From Erysipelotrichales bacterium (GTDB taxonomy: Bacteria; Bacillota_I; Bacilli_A; Erysipelotrichales; Erysipelotrichaceae), in the NCBI GenBank assembly GCA_910575705.1, contig CAJTFG010000001.1, forward strand, positions 807,217 through 871,216: a DNA stretch of 64,000 nucleotides. Direction: 5' to 3'. Shown here in pieces: positions 35,909-45,900 of this stretch. Made by a program: the position numbers and the translations under genes. How positions within the stretch are numbered: the first letter of the stretch is position 1; every line of letters starts with the position of its first letter. A model generated the notes under the pieces. That model was not told the origin of the DNA. It did no database searches and was given only the letters and a program-made list of their open reading frames with translations.

Positions 35909-36469
35909 ATGAGATCAAAAATAACGACGTATCATCTATGTATGCTTGCCTTTGCGGTAGTTATCAATATCATCGGCAGTGAAATTGCCTTGCTGCTGCA
36001 CCTTCCTATTTATTTGGACAGTATCGGTACTTTTTTCATCGCTGCTGTATGCGGCCCTTTTTATGGCATGCTTCCCAGTTTGTTGAGCGGTATCATCTTC
36101 GGTATGACAAGTGACGTATACGCTCTTTACTATGCACCGGTAGGCATGCTGCTGGGATTTTTGAGCGGGATCGCATGGAGAAAGAAAAAGGATACCCCTT
36201 GGTCTTTCTTTATTGCAGCACTGGCAGTTACCGTACCGACATCTCTTGTCAGTTCATGTATTACTGCGGAAATATTCGGTGGGATCACTTCTTCCGGTTC
36301 TACTGTTTTGGTACAGCTGTTAGCGAAAACACCGCTTGGTTTGACGGTAAGCTGTTTTATCGTACAAATATTTACCGATCTGATCGACCGCATTGTCGGC
36401 ATGCTTATTGTACAGGGATTATTAAAGAGGCTGCCGAAAGGGATCGTGTTGAAAAAAGACGGGCATTGA
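35909..36469 (+). CDS. ECF transporter S component, substrate unproven (queuosine precursor or nucleobase)
   Basis: A 186-residue protein with five to six helices: LYLDSIGTFFIAAVCGPFYGMLPSLLSG and later GMTSDVYALYYAPVGMLLGF fit S components of the QueT/COG4720-like groups. No ATPase nearby; it should share EcfA1A2T. ATG 35909 follows TGGAG. Paired with the nucleoside hydrolase under the same leader, so the two likely handle the same compound. Confidence 0.7.
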   Translation: MRSKITTYHLCMLAFAVVINIIGSEIALLLHLPIYLDSIGTFFIAAVCGPFYGMLPSLLSGIIFGMTSDVYALYYAPVGMLLGFLSGIAWRKKKDTPWSFFIAALAVTVPTSLVSSCITAEIFGGITSSGSTVLVQLLAKTPLGLTVSCFIVQIFTDLIDRIVGMLIVQGLLKRLPKGIVLKKDGH

Positions 36470-36512
36470 ATGCGCGAAGAACATCTTTTTACGGTGTGAT
36501 ACAACTTTTATC

Positions 36513-36992
36513 GTGAAATGCTGCTGTATTGTGAATTTTAAAAATAAATATGGGCATCATATAGACGTAGAAAAATTAGAAAGTTTACTATATGGGATAT
36601 ATTTCATTATGATTTGTTGCGCTTATTGCGGCAGCACTGTTTTTCTACTATTATACGGAAAAGAAGCAATGGATCGCATCATCGCCTTATGCAGAAGGAA
36701 AACGTGATCCCTGTCTTTTTAGGGTTCCGTATATAAGCAATGAAAATGAGCTTAAAAAGAATAACTATCTGGGAGATTATCTGGAAGAAGTCGATTTTGA
36801 TTATCAGTTGGAAATGGGAGATCTGCAGTATTTGAATAATGCTGCTCTGAAAAAGCAATGCGTTATTTATGCGGTATCTTAGAAGAACTTTTGGATGAGC
36901 GGGAAGAGATATTAGAACAGGATGCGATCGAATGGCGTGGTTGGAGACCGCTCATGAAATTTGATATGTTGGAGTTAAACGCTGTTCCTTAG
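36513..36992 (+). pseudogene. Decayed small membrane-protein gene
   Basis: In the 594-base gap before galE, coding-like sequence is spread over frames. One frame (about 36613-36882) reads FVALIAAALFFYYYTEKKQW, a membrane helix, then a hydrophilic stretch ending at TAG 36880; another (36858-36992) continues ILEELLDEREEILEQDAIEWRGW to TAG. A third frame (36513-36707) gives a short piece with a helix. It looks like a frameshifted relic; family not recognised. Confidence 0.35.
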
Positions 36993-37063
36993 TGAAGGAA
37001 TGAGATTGTTTTGCTTAATTTTGATGAATGTGGTTTAATGTACGTGTAGAAAGTGGTGATATC

Positions 37064-38068
37064 ATGAACGTACTTGTTACGGGAGGATTAGGATTTATCG
37101 GCAGTCATACATGCGTGGAGCTTCTTTGTGCAGGGTATGACGTAGTGATCATGGATAATCTTTATAATGCAAAGATAGAAGTGAAGGATTATATTGAAAA
37201 GATTACAGGGAAACGTGTTCGTTACTATGAAGATGATGTGTGTGATCCTATTGCTGTGCAGAAGGTCTTTGATGAAAATGCGATTGATGCTGTGATTCAT
37301 TTTGCAGGATATAAGGCAGTTGGAGAATCGGTTTCAAAGCCTTTGAAGTATTATAAGAATAATCTTATCAGCACCCTTGTGTTATGTGAAGAGATGAAGC
37401 GCCGTGGTTGCCGTAATTTTGTTTTTAGCAGCAGTGCTACCGTATATGGAGATCCGCAGCGCATTCCGATCGATGAAGAATGTCGGTTGGGTCCTACTAC
37501 AAATCCATATGGGTCTACGAAATTGTTTATCGAGCAGATATTAAAAGACTTGCATACGTCAGATCCTGACTGGAATATTGCTTTGCTACGTTATTTTAAT
37601 CCGATCGGTGCGCATGAAAGCGGCTTGATCGGTGAAGAACCGAGTGGTATACCGAATAATCTTATGCCGTATATCGTTAAGGTCGCAAATCGGGAACTTC
37701 CGTTCCTTCACGTATTCGGAGATGATTATGATACGCATGACGGTACGGGTGTGCGTGACTATATTCATGTTGTGGATCTGGCGAAGGGTCATGTATGTGC
37801 GCTCCATAAGCTGGAACATACGCATGTAGGAGTAGGTGCTTATAACCTTGGAACTGGTAATGGATACAGTGTTTTAGATATTGTAAAGGCATTTGAAAAG
37901 ACGAATCAGATAGAAATTCCCTATCAGATCGATCCGCGCAGGCCCGGGGATATTGCCGTATGCTATGCGGATCCGGATAAGGCATATCAGGAGCTGGGGT
38001 TTAAAGCAGAAAAAACATTGGAAGATATGGTTAGAGATTCCTGGAATTTTTTACAGAAGAAAAATTGA
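37064..38068 (+). CDS. galE: UDP-glucose 4-epimerase
   Basis: A 334-residue short-chain dehydrogenase-fold epimerase: NAD motif GGLGFIGSHT (residues 7-16), SSSATVYGDP and the catalytic YGSTK (tyrosine and lysine), and LRYFNPIGAHESG. It makes UDP-galactose (or UDP-GalNAc) for surface polymers, fitting the wecG and wecB genes downstream. ATG 37064 has a weak GGTGAT site; an in-frame ATG at 37028 is possible. Confidence 0.95.
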   Translation: MNVLVTGGLGFIGSHTCVELLCAGYDVVIMDNLYNAKIEVKDYIEKITGKRVRYYEDDVCDPIAVQKVFDENAIDAVIHFAGYKAVGESVSKPLKYYKNNLISTLVLCEEMKRRGCRNFVFSSSATVYGDPQRIPIDEECRLGPTTNPYGSTKLFIEQILKDLHTSDPDWNIALLRYFNPIGAHESGLIGEEPSGIPNNLMPYIVKVANRELPFLHVFGDDYDTHDGTGVRDYIHVVDLAKGHVCALHKLEHTHVGVGAYNLGTGNGYSVLDIVKAFEKTNQIEIPYQIDPRRPGDIAVCYADPDKAYQELGFKAEKTLEDMVRDSWNFLQKKN

Positions 38069-38099
38069 GAGATGCTGTTTGATACAGGCATCTCTTTTT
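38068..38099 (+). terminator. Terminator after galE
   Basis: AGAGATGCctgt-type stem: AGAGATG (38068-38074) with CATCTCT (38089-38095), then T5. Confidence 0.85.
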
Positions 38100-38166
38100 G
38101 TATAGGATGGCAGTCTCGTGTAACAATAATAATAAAAGAAATATAATGGTAGTGAATTATGATATG

Positions 38167-38567
38167 ATGGAAAAATCTAGAACCATGAAATCTCTGAAGA
38201 ATATTATGATGGGGTTTGCGTCCAAGGTCGTTATATTGATCATGGATGTGTAGATAGAAAGTTTTCATTGAAATATTAGATCGTGCAGGCCATCGTTCTT
38301 ATCATTTTCAAAAATGTATTCATCTATTTAGTCATGAAGGTGTTTTTTGTTTTTGCGACATTTATAAAGAGACCTTCTAAAGCGAAAGATAAAAAGCTGT
38401 TTGCTTTAGGCATTCGGTTTGCGAAAGATGAAGCAAGAAAGCATGTTCCGAATTATAAAAACAACCGCTATATATGCAGCGGCGGAATGAAAAATAAATA
38501 TCTGAAGTATTTTAATGGGATATTTGCCAGATTGGTATATCTCCGTGAGCGAGATCGGATGAACTAA
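38167..38567 (+). pseudogene. Relic of polysaccharide gene(s), flippase-like start
   Basis: A 28-codon frame at 38167-38253 reads RTMKSLKNIMMGFASKVV ILIM, which resembles the first residues of Wzx-type flippases, then stops. A further frame at 38283-38567 encodes 94 residues with one helix and a basic end (RYICSGGMKNKYLKYFNG); no family recognised. Together they look like a deleted surface-polysaccharide gene rather than two functional ones, but the 94-residue frame could be real. Confidence 0.4.
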
Positions 38568-38684
38568 AGTTCTTGTGTATATGCTCATCATGCTTATATG
38601 AGCAGCGTTTGCTGGTTTGTAGGGGCGTGACTTTTTTTATGGCGCATATGATATTCAGTATGATATAATGACATCGGTGATGAT

Positions 38685-39395
38685 ATGAAACATGCTTTAT
38701 GTAAGGTATATGAAAAGGATAAACAAGCTTTTTTCAGCACATTGGAAGAAGCGTTGCGAAAAGAGAAGAAAACGTTCGTCATTACCGCGAATGCGGAGAT
38801 ATTTACATATTCGAAGACGAATCCCACTCTTTATGATATGCTGACGAGTGATGATATCACCGTTATCGCGGATGGGATCAGCGTTGTGAAAGCGTGTGGT
38901 ATGATCGGCAGAGAAGTTGAGAAGATTACCGGTGTGGAGACGGTTTCTTATTTGTTGGAAAAAGCCAATGAGCTTCATAAAAGCATATTTTTGTTAGGGT
39001 GCCGTCCAGAGGTCGTTGCCCTATTTCGGGAGAAGCTGGCATGTGATTATCCGAATATCGTGATAAAGGATCTGGTAAACGGGTATATTGAACATAAGGA
39101 CGATGTATTCCGCAGGCATGTGGCAGAAGGTGCCGATCTCGTCTTTACGGCATTAGGTGTTCCTAATCAGGAATTGTTGATACATAAGTATTTTGGAGAA
39201 GCGAAAAAAGGAATTTTTATCGGTATCGGCGGGAGTATCGATGTGATCAGCGGTGCGAAAAAAAGAGCGCCGAAGTTTTTTCAGAAGCATAACATCGAAT
39301 GGCTGTACCGCATTATGAAGGAACCGAACCGGATCCGCCGTTTTTATCAAAACAATATAAAGTTTATACGGGATATAAGGAAATTAAAGCGTTAG
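38685..39395 (+). CDS. WecG/TagA/CpsF-family glycosyltransferase
   Basis: A 236-residue GT26 enzyme: FVITANAEIFTYSKTNPTLYDML and IADGISVVKACGM near the start, IFLLGCRPEVV, GADLVFTALGVPNQE and GIGGSIDVISGAKKRAPKF. Members transfer ManNAc or ManNAcA to undecaprenyl-linked GlcNAc in teichoic acid or related polymers. Placed 10 bases before wecB, which supplies ManNAc, so ManNAc transfer is likely. TATAAT near 38661. Confidence 0.88.
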   Translation: MKHALCKVYEKDKQAFFSTLEEALRKEKKTFVITANAEIFTYSKTNPTLYDMLTSDDITVIADGISVVKACGMIGREVEKITGVETVSYLLEKANELHKSIFLLGCRPEVVALFREKLACDYPNIVIKDLVNGYIEHKDDVFRRHVAEGADLVFTALGVPNQELLIHKYFGEAKKGIFIGIGGSIDVISGAKKRAPKFFQKHNIEWLYRIMKEPNRIRRFYQNNIKFIRDIRKLKR

Positions 39396-39405
39396 GAGGT
39401 ATTCC

Positions 39406-40515
39406 ATGATCAAGGTAATGAGCATCTTTGGAACCCGGCCGGAGGCGATCAAGATGGCGCCGCTGGTAAAAGAATTAGAAAAAAGGAATGAAATCCAGTC
39501 GATCGTGTGCGTTACGGCACAGCATCGTCAGATGTTGGATCAGGTGTTAAAAACATTTTCCATCGTCCCCGATTATGATTTGGATATCATGAAACAAGGA
39601 CAGACGCTGTCCGATGTGACGACAAGGGCGCTGAATGGGTTAGAGAGTGTCATTCAGGAGGTCAAGCCGGATATCGTATTGGTGCACGGCGATACGACGA
39701 CAACGTTTGCCGGGGCATTGGCGGCTTTTTATCAACAGGTCAGCATCGGACATGTAGAAGCGGGTCTGCGTACATGGAATAAGTATTCGCCGTATCCGGA
39801 AGAGATGAACCGGCAAATGGTAGGTTGTCTTTGTGATATGCATTTTACACCGACGAAGATCAGTGAAAAAAACCTTTTGGCAGAAGGCAAGAAAAAAGAA
39901 ACTATTTATGTGACCGGAAATACGGCTATCGATGCGATGCAGCATACCGTACAAGATAGCTATCGTCATGATGTGCTGGATTGGGTCGGCAGTGATCGTA
40001 TGATCCTTCTCACTGCACATCGCCGGGAAAATCTCGGTGAACCGATGTACCATATCTTTCGGGCGATCCGCCGTATCGTAGATGAATTTACGGATGTGAA
40101 GGTCGTATATCCGATCCATAAGAATCCGCTTGTTCGCCGTATTGCTAATGAGGTATTGGATGGCTGCGATCGTGTTCGTTTGATAGAACCGCTAGATGTG
40201 GAAGATTTTCATAATTTTCAAAACCGTTCGTATGTGATCCTTACGGACAGCGGCGGGATTCAGGAGGAAGCTCCTTCATTAGGAAAACCGGTATTGGTTC
40301 TTCGTGATACGACGGAACGTCCGGAAGGTATTGCGGCAGGTACGTTGAAGCTTGCCGGTACAAGTGAGGATACGATCTATGCATTGACCAAAGAGCTGTT
40401 AGAAGATAAGCAGGTATATGAAACGATGAGCCATGCGGCAAATCCTTATGGGGATGGCCATGCAAGCGAGCGAATTGCGGATGCGATCATTGAACGATTT
40501 AAAGATAAACGATAA
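39406..40515 (+). CDS. wecB: UDP-N-acetylglucosamine 2-epimerase
   Basis: A 369-residue non-hydrolysing epimerase (WecB/MnaA) that makes UDP-ManNAc. MSIFGTRPEAIKMAPLV at the start, VHGDTTTTFA, GHVEAGLRT, ERVRLIEP-like DRVRLIEPLD and TDSGGIQEEAPSLGKPVLVLRDTTERPE are diagnostic. AGGAGG upstream. Works with the adjacent TagA-type enzyme in wall polymer synthesis. Confidence 0.95.
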   Translation: MIKVMSIFGTRPEAIKMAPLVKELEKRNEIQSIVCVTAQHRQMLDQVLKTFSIVPDYDLDIMKQGQTLSDVTTRALNGLESVIQEVKPDIVLVHGDTTTTFAGALAAFYQQVSIGHVEAGLRTWNKYSPYPEEMNRQMVGCLCDMHFTPTKISEKNLLAEGKKKETIYVTGNTAIDAMQHTVQDSYRHDVLDWVGSDRMILLTAHRRENLGEPMYHIFRAIRRIVDEFTDVKVVYPIHKNPLVRRIANEVLDGCDRVRLIEPLDVEDFHNFQNRSYVILTDSGGIQEEAPSLGKPVLVLRDTTERPEGIAAGTLKLAGTSEDTIYALTKELLEDKQVYETMSHAANPYGDGHASERIADAIIERFKDKR

Positions 40516-40541
40516 AAAAAAGAGGAGTACCTCTTTTTTTA
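40515..40541. terminator. Bidirectional terminator between wecB and tgt
   Basis: AAAAAAAGAGG (40515-40525), AGTA loop, CCTCTTTTTTT (40530-40540). It serves both convergent genes and covers the tgt stop codon. Confidence 0.9.
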
Positions 40542-41759
40542 TTGGTATCGAGAAGGATAATAGGCTCTTAGGAACCGCTCCTTATATTCTTTGAAACAAC
40601 CGTTTAAAATAGCGGCTCTCGCTTCTTCTGTCAGACGGATGATGAAGCGAAGGTTGTGCTGGGAAGCCAAATGATAGTATTGTTGGCGTATTTCATTATA
40701 TTCGGATTTCCAAAGCATGCGCAGCTGCCCGCGTGTCCATCCGGCACGGCAGGTAGGACAATCGCAACCGATATCCAGCGGTTCCATGCTGTCAGCGAAC
40801 TTGGCCAGATTGAAAGGACCATTTCGTGTGTAGATCTTGCCATGGCGTGCTTCACGCGTTGGTGCGACACAATCGAAGGTATCCGCCCCCATCTCTACCC
40901 CGATCAGGATATCATCCGGATGAGAGAGTCCCAAAAGATGGCGCGGCTTGTTTTCGGGGAGCTCTTCACAGCACCAGCACAGGATATCTCCGAGACTCTC
41001 TTTTAGGAACGCTCCTCCCAAACCATAGCCGTCAAACTCCATAGCCGCAAATTTCTTAGCGGTGGAACGGCGCAGGTCTTCCCAGCGGCCGCCTTGCAAT
41101 ACACCATAGAGCGATTGATGGTAGCCCAGATCATCGCAGTGTTTTTTATGTTCTTCGATGCTGCGCAGCGCCCAGCGTTCCGTACGCGCCAGCGCTTCTA
41201 TATTGTATTCGTAGCTATCCGCAAGGGAAGTCAGTTCATCATATGCCATGTGAACATCCGCACCGATGCGGCATTGGATCTGCATGGATTCCTCCGGTCC
41301 GATAAAGTCATCTTCTCCGGTAAACGGATCACAAAACTGAACGCCGTCTTCCAAGACATGTGCCAGCCGATCTTTGGGGTCAGCGTTGATGACGTTTTTT
41401 TCACGTTCCATGCTGACGACCTTTCCTAATCCGGATCCCAAAGACATGATCTGAAAACCGCCGGAGTCGGTGATCGTAGGTCCGTTCCATCCGGACCATT
41501 GAGCAAGCCCGCCGTCTTCCGCGATTTCCTGAGAGATACTGCGCAGATGAAATCCATTGCTGAGCATTGCTTGCCCTTGGATCTCATGCAGATCTTCCAT
41601 TGGTACGAACCGAACTTTTCCTGTCGTTCCTACGGCGATAAATGCCGGTGTTTTGATATCGCCATGCGGTGTATGGATGATCCCGGCACGCCCTAAGGTA
41701 CCCGGGATCCGCTGTGTTATCTCAAAATAAAATCGGTTATCGTTTTCGTACTGTTTCAT
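40539..41759 (-). CDS. tgt: tRNA-guanine transglycosylase, divergent
   Basis: A 406-residue TGT that swaps guanine 34 for a queuosine precursor in GUN-anticodon tRNAs. First catalytic aspartate in ITDSGGFQIMSLGSG, nucleophile in GADTFDCVAPTREARHG; zinc ligands in CDCPTC. The substrate-pocket loop reads GYGLGGAFLKES, where preQ1-using bacterial enzymes usually have GGLAVGE, so specificity may be changed. Longer than usual (about 375). The -10 TATAAT is at 41790-41795 (minus). Neighbouring genes do not include queuosine biosynthesis enzymes. Confidence 0.9.
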   Translation of the reverse strand: MKQYENDNRFYFEITQRIPGTLGRAGIIHTPHGDIKTPAFIAVGTTGKVRFVPMEDLHEIQGQAMLSNGFHLRSISQEIAEDGGLAQWSGWNGPTITDSGGFQIMSLGSGLGKVVSMEREKNVINADPKDRLAHVLEDGVQFCDPFTGEDDFIGPEESMQIQCRIGADVHMAYDELTSLADSYEYNIEALARTERWALRSIEEHKKHCDDLGYHQSLYGVLQGGRWEDLRRSTAKKFAAMEFDGYGLGGAFLKESLGDILCWCCEELPENKPRHLLGLSHPDDILIGVEMGADTFDCVAPTREARHGKIYTRNGPFNLAKFADSMEPLDIGCDCPTCRAGWTRGQLRMLWKSEYNEIRQQYYHLASQHNLRFIIRLTEEARAAILNGCFKEYKERFLRAYYPSRYQ

Positions 41760-41919
41760 GCTATCGTTTTCCTTTTTTTATCCGGAAGTATTATACCATA
41801 AATCCTCAGGTATGCGAATCATGGGAGTGGATATCATTTTTAAATAAAAAGATAAAAAAATGAAAATTCTATTGTATAATAAATATAATATGTTCTATAA
41901 GAGAAAGGGCGGATGAAGG

Positions 41920-42744
41920 ATGTTTGAAAAGACAAAGCTTGTCATATGCGATATTGATGGAACGATGATCGTAACCTATCATTCTTTACCTGAGCGTGCG
42001 AAGAAGGCTGTTGAAAAATTGCGCCGGAACGGTATTTTGTTCGGTATCGCTTCGGGAAGAAATATATCCGATGTACGATATATCGCGGGAACCTGGGGTA
42101 TTTCGGATCTGGATGTCATTGTCGGTTTAAACGGTTCTGAGCTGTATGACGGCATTCATGATCGGGTATATGAGTATTATCAGATGGAACCGGAGTGGAT
42201 TAAAGAAACATTTGAGATCATGCGTCCTTTTAAAAATAATCCGGTCATGTATCACGGAGATGTGTGCATGTGCGGCGTGTATGATGAAAAGGTCCGTTTT
42301 TCCACCCAGTTTACGCAGTCAGACTATATCGTGGCGAAATCGGAAGCAGATTTTTATCAGCAGCCGAATGCAAAGATCATGTTTCGTGTCGCCGAGGAAG
42401 ATATGGCGGCTATTGAAGCGAGGACGAAGGAACTTGCGTCACCGTACTATAAGGCGAACAAGACGCAAAAGACGCTTATGGAGTTTCAAAACCGCAATGC
42501 TTCCAAGGCTTATGCACTGGAACGGTTTTGCGAACTGAACGGATGTTCCTTGGAGAATGTAGTTGCATTCGGTGATACGACAAATGATAATGAAATGCTG
42601 GAGGCAGCCGGCATTGGGGTATGTATGAAAAACGGTTCGGATGATACGAAGCGCATTGCCGATATCATTACGGATAAACCGGTAGAGGAAGACGGCTGGA
42701 CGGATTTTATGGAACATGTCTTCTTTAAGGAAAAGGGATGGTAG
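41920..42744 (+). CDS. Cof-type HAD-IIB phosphatase
   Basis: A 274-residue HAD hydrolase. Motif I ICDIDGTMI (residues 9-17), motif II IASGR, motif III lysine in NASKAYALE, motif IV FGDTTNDNEML; the cap is the large IIB type. Such enzymes remove phosphate from sugar phosphates, FMN or PLP; the substrate is not evident. ATG preceded by AAGGGCGG; TATAAT lies near 41874. Closely similar genes are at 47188 and 53231. Confidence 0.85.
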   Translation: MFEKTKLVICDIDGTMIVTYHSLPERAKKAVEKLRRNGILFGIASGRNISDVRYIAGTWGISDLDVIVGLNGSELYDGIHDRVYEYYQMEPEWIKETFEIMRPFKNNPVMYHGDVCMCGVYDEKVRFSTQFTQSDYIVAKSEADFYQQPNAKIMFRVAEEDMAAIEARTKELASPYYKANKTQKTLMEFQNRNASKAYALERFCELNGCSLENVVAFGDTTNDNEMLEAAGIGVCMKNGSDDTKRIADIITDKPVEEDGWTDFMEHVFFKEKGW

Positions 42745-42755
42745 AGGTGATCTAT

Positions 42756-42794
42756 ACAGGAGTGTGCACTTGCTTGGTATTCTCCTGTTTTTTG
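42756..42794 (+). terminator. Terminator
   Basis: ACAGGAG (42756-42762) with CTCCTGT (42782-42788), then T6. Confidence 0.8.
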
Positions 42795-42807
42795 TTTGGA
42801 AAATGGT

Positions 42808-42827
42808 TTTGTGTGAATTTGTGTGAA
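42808..42827 (+). promoter_or_regulatory. Tandem 10-bp repeat upstream of the ABC exporter
   Basis: TTTGTGTGAA occurs twice head to tail, one DNA turn apart, about 95 bases before the ABC gene. A spacing of 10-11 is the usual layout for OmpR-type response regulators. Possible -10 boxes follow (TACAGT 42851, TATAAA 42863). Confidence 0.5.
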
Positions 42828-42922
42828 AAAATGATCGGCATTGCTTATGGTACAGTATTGTGTATAAAATATGAGGTAAGAATATAAAAAATTGGTTGAT
42901 AAGGGTGTAAGGAGTTGATAGC

Positions 42923-45900
42923 ATGTTGCAGTTGAAACAGATATATAAGGAATATAAAACGGGAGATTTGGTACAGAAGGCTTTGGACGGGGTAGATCTG
43001 AATCTTCGTGACAATGAATTCGTGGCTATTCTCGGTCCCAGCGGGTCGGGAAAGACGACATTATTGAATATCATCGGGGGATTGGATCGCTATGACAGCG
43101 GCGATCTGATCATCAACGGTATTTCGACCAAACAGTATAAAGACCGCGATTGGGATTCTTACCGCAATCATACGATCGGCTTTGTGTTTCAAAGTTATAA
43201 TCTTATACCGCATCAGACCTTACTGGCAAATGTGGAGATCGCATTGACGATTTCCGGTGTTTCTAAGAAGGAGCGCAAAGAGCGTGCGAAAAATGCATTA
43301 AAGCAGGTAGGCCTTTTGGAACAGGCGCATAAAAAGCCCAATCAATTATCCGGCGGACAGATGCAGCGCGTAGCGATTGCCCGTTCACTCGTAAATGATC
43401 CGGATATCTTGTTGGCGGATGAGCCGACCGGCGCTCTTGACAGTGAAACGAGCGTACAGGTCATGAATCTTTTGAAAGAAGTTGCCAAAGACCGGCTGGT
43501 CGTTATGGTTACGCATAATCCGGAATTGGCAGAGGAATATGCGACGAGAATCGTCCATCTGCGGGATGGAAAGATACGCAGTGATTCTGCGCCGTTTATG
43601 GTAGATGAAAAGGATTTAAAAGAGCCGGAACACAAGACTATGGGCAGATCTTCTATGTCTTTTTCTACGGCATTGTCTTTGAGTTTTCATAATCTTCAGA
43701 CGAAAAAAGCGAGGACGTTGCTGACATCTTTCGCAGGTTCCATCGGCATCATCGGCATTGCGCTGATCCTTTCGCTTTCTACCGGTGTAAATACGTATAT
43801 TCAATCCATTGAAGAAGAAACGCTTTCCGAATATCCGTTGCAGATACAAAGTACGGGGATCGATATTACTTCGATGATGATGGGGATCAGTGAAGATAAC
43901 ACCGTTGTTTCGGATGATGACATACAAGTCTCCCAGATGATCACCAAAATGTTTTCTCGTATCGGATCCAACGATCTGGTATCCTTTCGGCAGTTTTTGG
44001 AAAGCGGTCAAAGTGATATAAAAAAATATGTAAAAGCCATTGATTATAAATACAATGTAGTACCGCAGATCTTTCAGGCAGATATGGAACATATACGGCA
44101 AGTGAATCCGGATACATCGTTTCGGGCATTGGGTTTGGGTTCCGCGAACAGCTCTAACAGTCTGATGTCCATGGCGATGAGTACGGATGTATTTTATCCG
44201 CTGCCCTCCGATACCAGCTTATATGAGCATCAATATGATTTGAAAGCGGGGCATTGGCCTGCTTCCTATAAAGAGTGCATCCTTGTGCTGACACCAAAAG
44301 GGAGCATGAGTGATTTTTTGCTGTATACCCTCGGACTGCGTGATCCTAATGAGTTGGATCAGATGATCACACAGTTTTCTAATGAAGAGGCGGTAACGAT
44401 ACCAAGCGATATTTCCGCTTATTCCTATACGGATATTTTGGGAAGGAGCTTTAAGCTGGTAAATGCGGTAGATTACTATGTATATGATGAAGAATACAAG
44501 GTATATCGTGATAAATCCAGTGATGATGCCTATATGAAAAAGCTGGTTTCTGAAGCGGAAGATCTGACGATCGTCGGGATCGTTCAGCCGAAAGAGGGCG
44601 CGGCTGCGACGATGTTAAAGCAGGGGATATATTATCCGTCTTCATTGATTTCTCATATTATGGAGAATGCCGGCAGCAGTTCTATTGTAAAAGCACAGAT
44701 CGCAGATCCCCAGATCAATGTCTTCACGGGTAAGCGGTTTGATGAAACCGATGGGAAAGCAGCGGATTTCGATATGACATCGTTATTTGATATCGATACG
44801 GATAAATTGCAGTCCGCATTTCAGATCGATGAAAGCAAACTGAACATGGGAGATCTGCAGCAGACACTCGGCAATGTGTCACTTCCGCCGCTGGATCTTA
44901 ACAATGTCTTCGGCAGTCTGGATATTCAGATTACCGCACAGCAGACGGAAGTTATTACCGCACATCTGGCGGAAGGTTATCAGGAGTATATCCGTCAGCA
45001 TCCGGAAGCGGACATCCGTCAGCTGGAAGCACATTTTTCCGCTTATCTGCAAACCCCGCAGGCAATGCAGATCGTACAGGCGAAGATCGCCGAGATCGTT
45101 TTGGCGGGTAATGATATGGACGCTGTCAATCAGCTGTTGCAAGCGCTGATGGCGGAGCTTATGAGCGGTTATGGCGAATATGCTGCCGCCAACGGACTGC
45201 CGCAGCTAAATGATTGGAGCACATATTTTTTAGATTATTTAAATAGTCCGGAAGCAAGAGCGATCATCGCGCAGGATCTGGGAGCATTGATGAGTGAAAG
45301 CGGATTGGAAAAGCAGCTGAGTGCTTATATGCGTACGTATATGCAATCGGCTATGAAACCGATATCCGAGGCAATGCAGGCTGAACTCATGAATATGGGG
45401 TCCGCTATGGCAGGTGCCGTACGCTTTGATGCGGATGCCTTTGCTCAGGCGATACAGTTTCATATGGATGAAGAAGACTTATCCGAACTTCTGGCGGCGA
45501 TGATGACGAAAGAAGTTGCTTCTTATGACGGCAATTTGAAAAAGCTGGGGTATGCCGATGTCGATAAGCCTTCGGAGATTGCGATATATCCGAAAAATTT
45601 TGAAAGCAAGGGATATGTGCTGGATATTTTGGATAATTATAATGAGACTATGAAGACGGAAGATGAAGAAAAGATCATCACCTATACCGACTTTGTCGGT
45701 ACTCTGATGTCTTCCGTAACCGATATCGTCAATGTGATCAGCTATGTTCTGGTTGCGTTTGTCGCTATCTCTTTGGTCGTATCTTCGATCATGATCGGTG
45801 TGATTACGTATATCAGCGTTTTGGAACGCAAAAAGGAGATCGGGATCCTGCGTGCTGTCGGTGCATCTCGGCATAATATCTCACAGGTCTTCAATGCTGA

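Noticed and set aside
42439-43074. 211-codon open frame opposite the HAD and ABC genes
   Set aside because: Crosses a terminator and two real genes; no coding signature.
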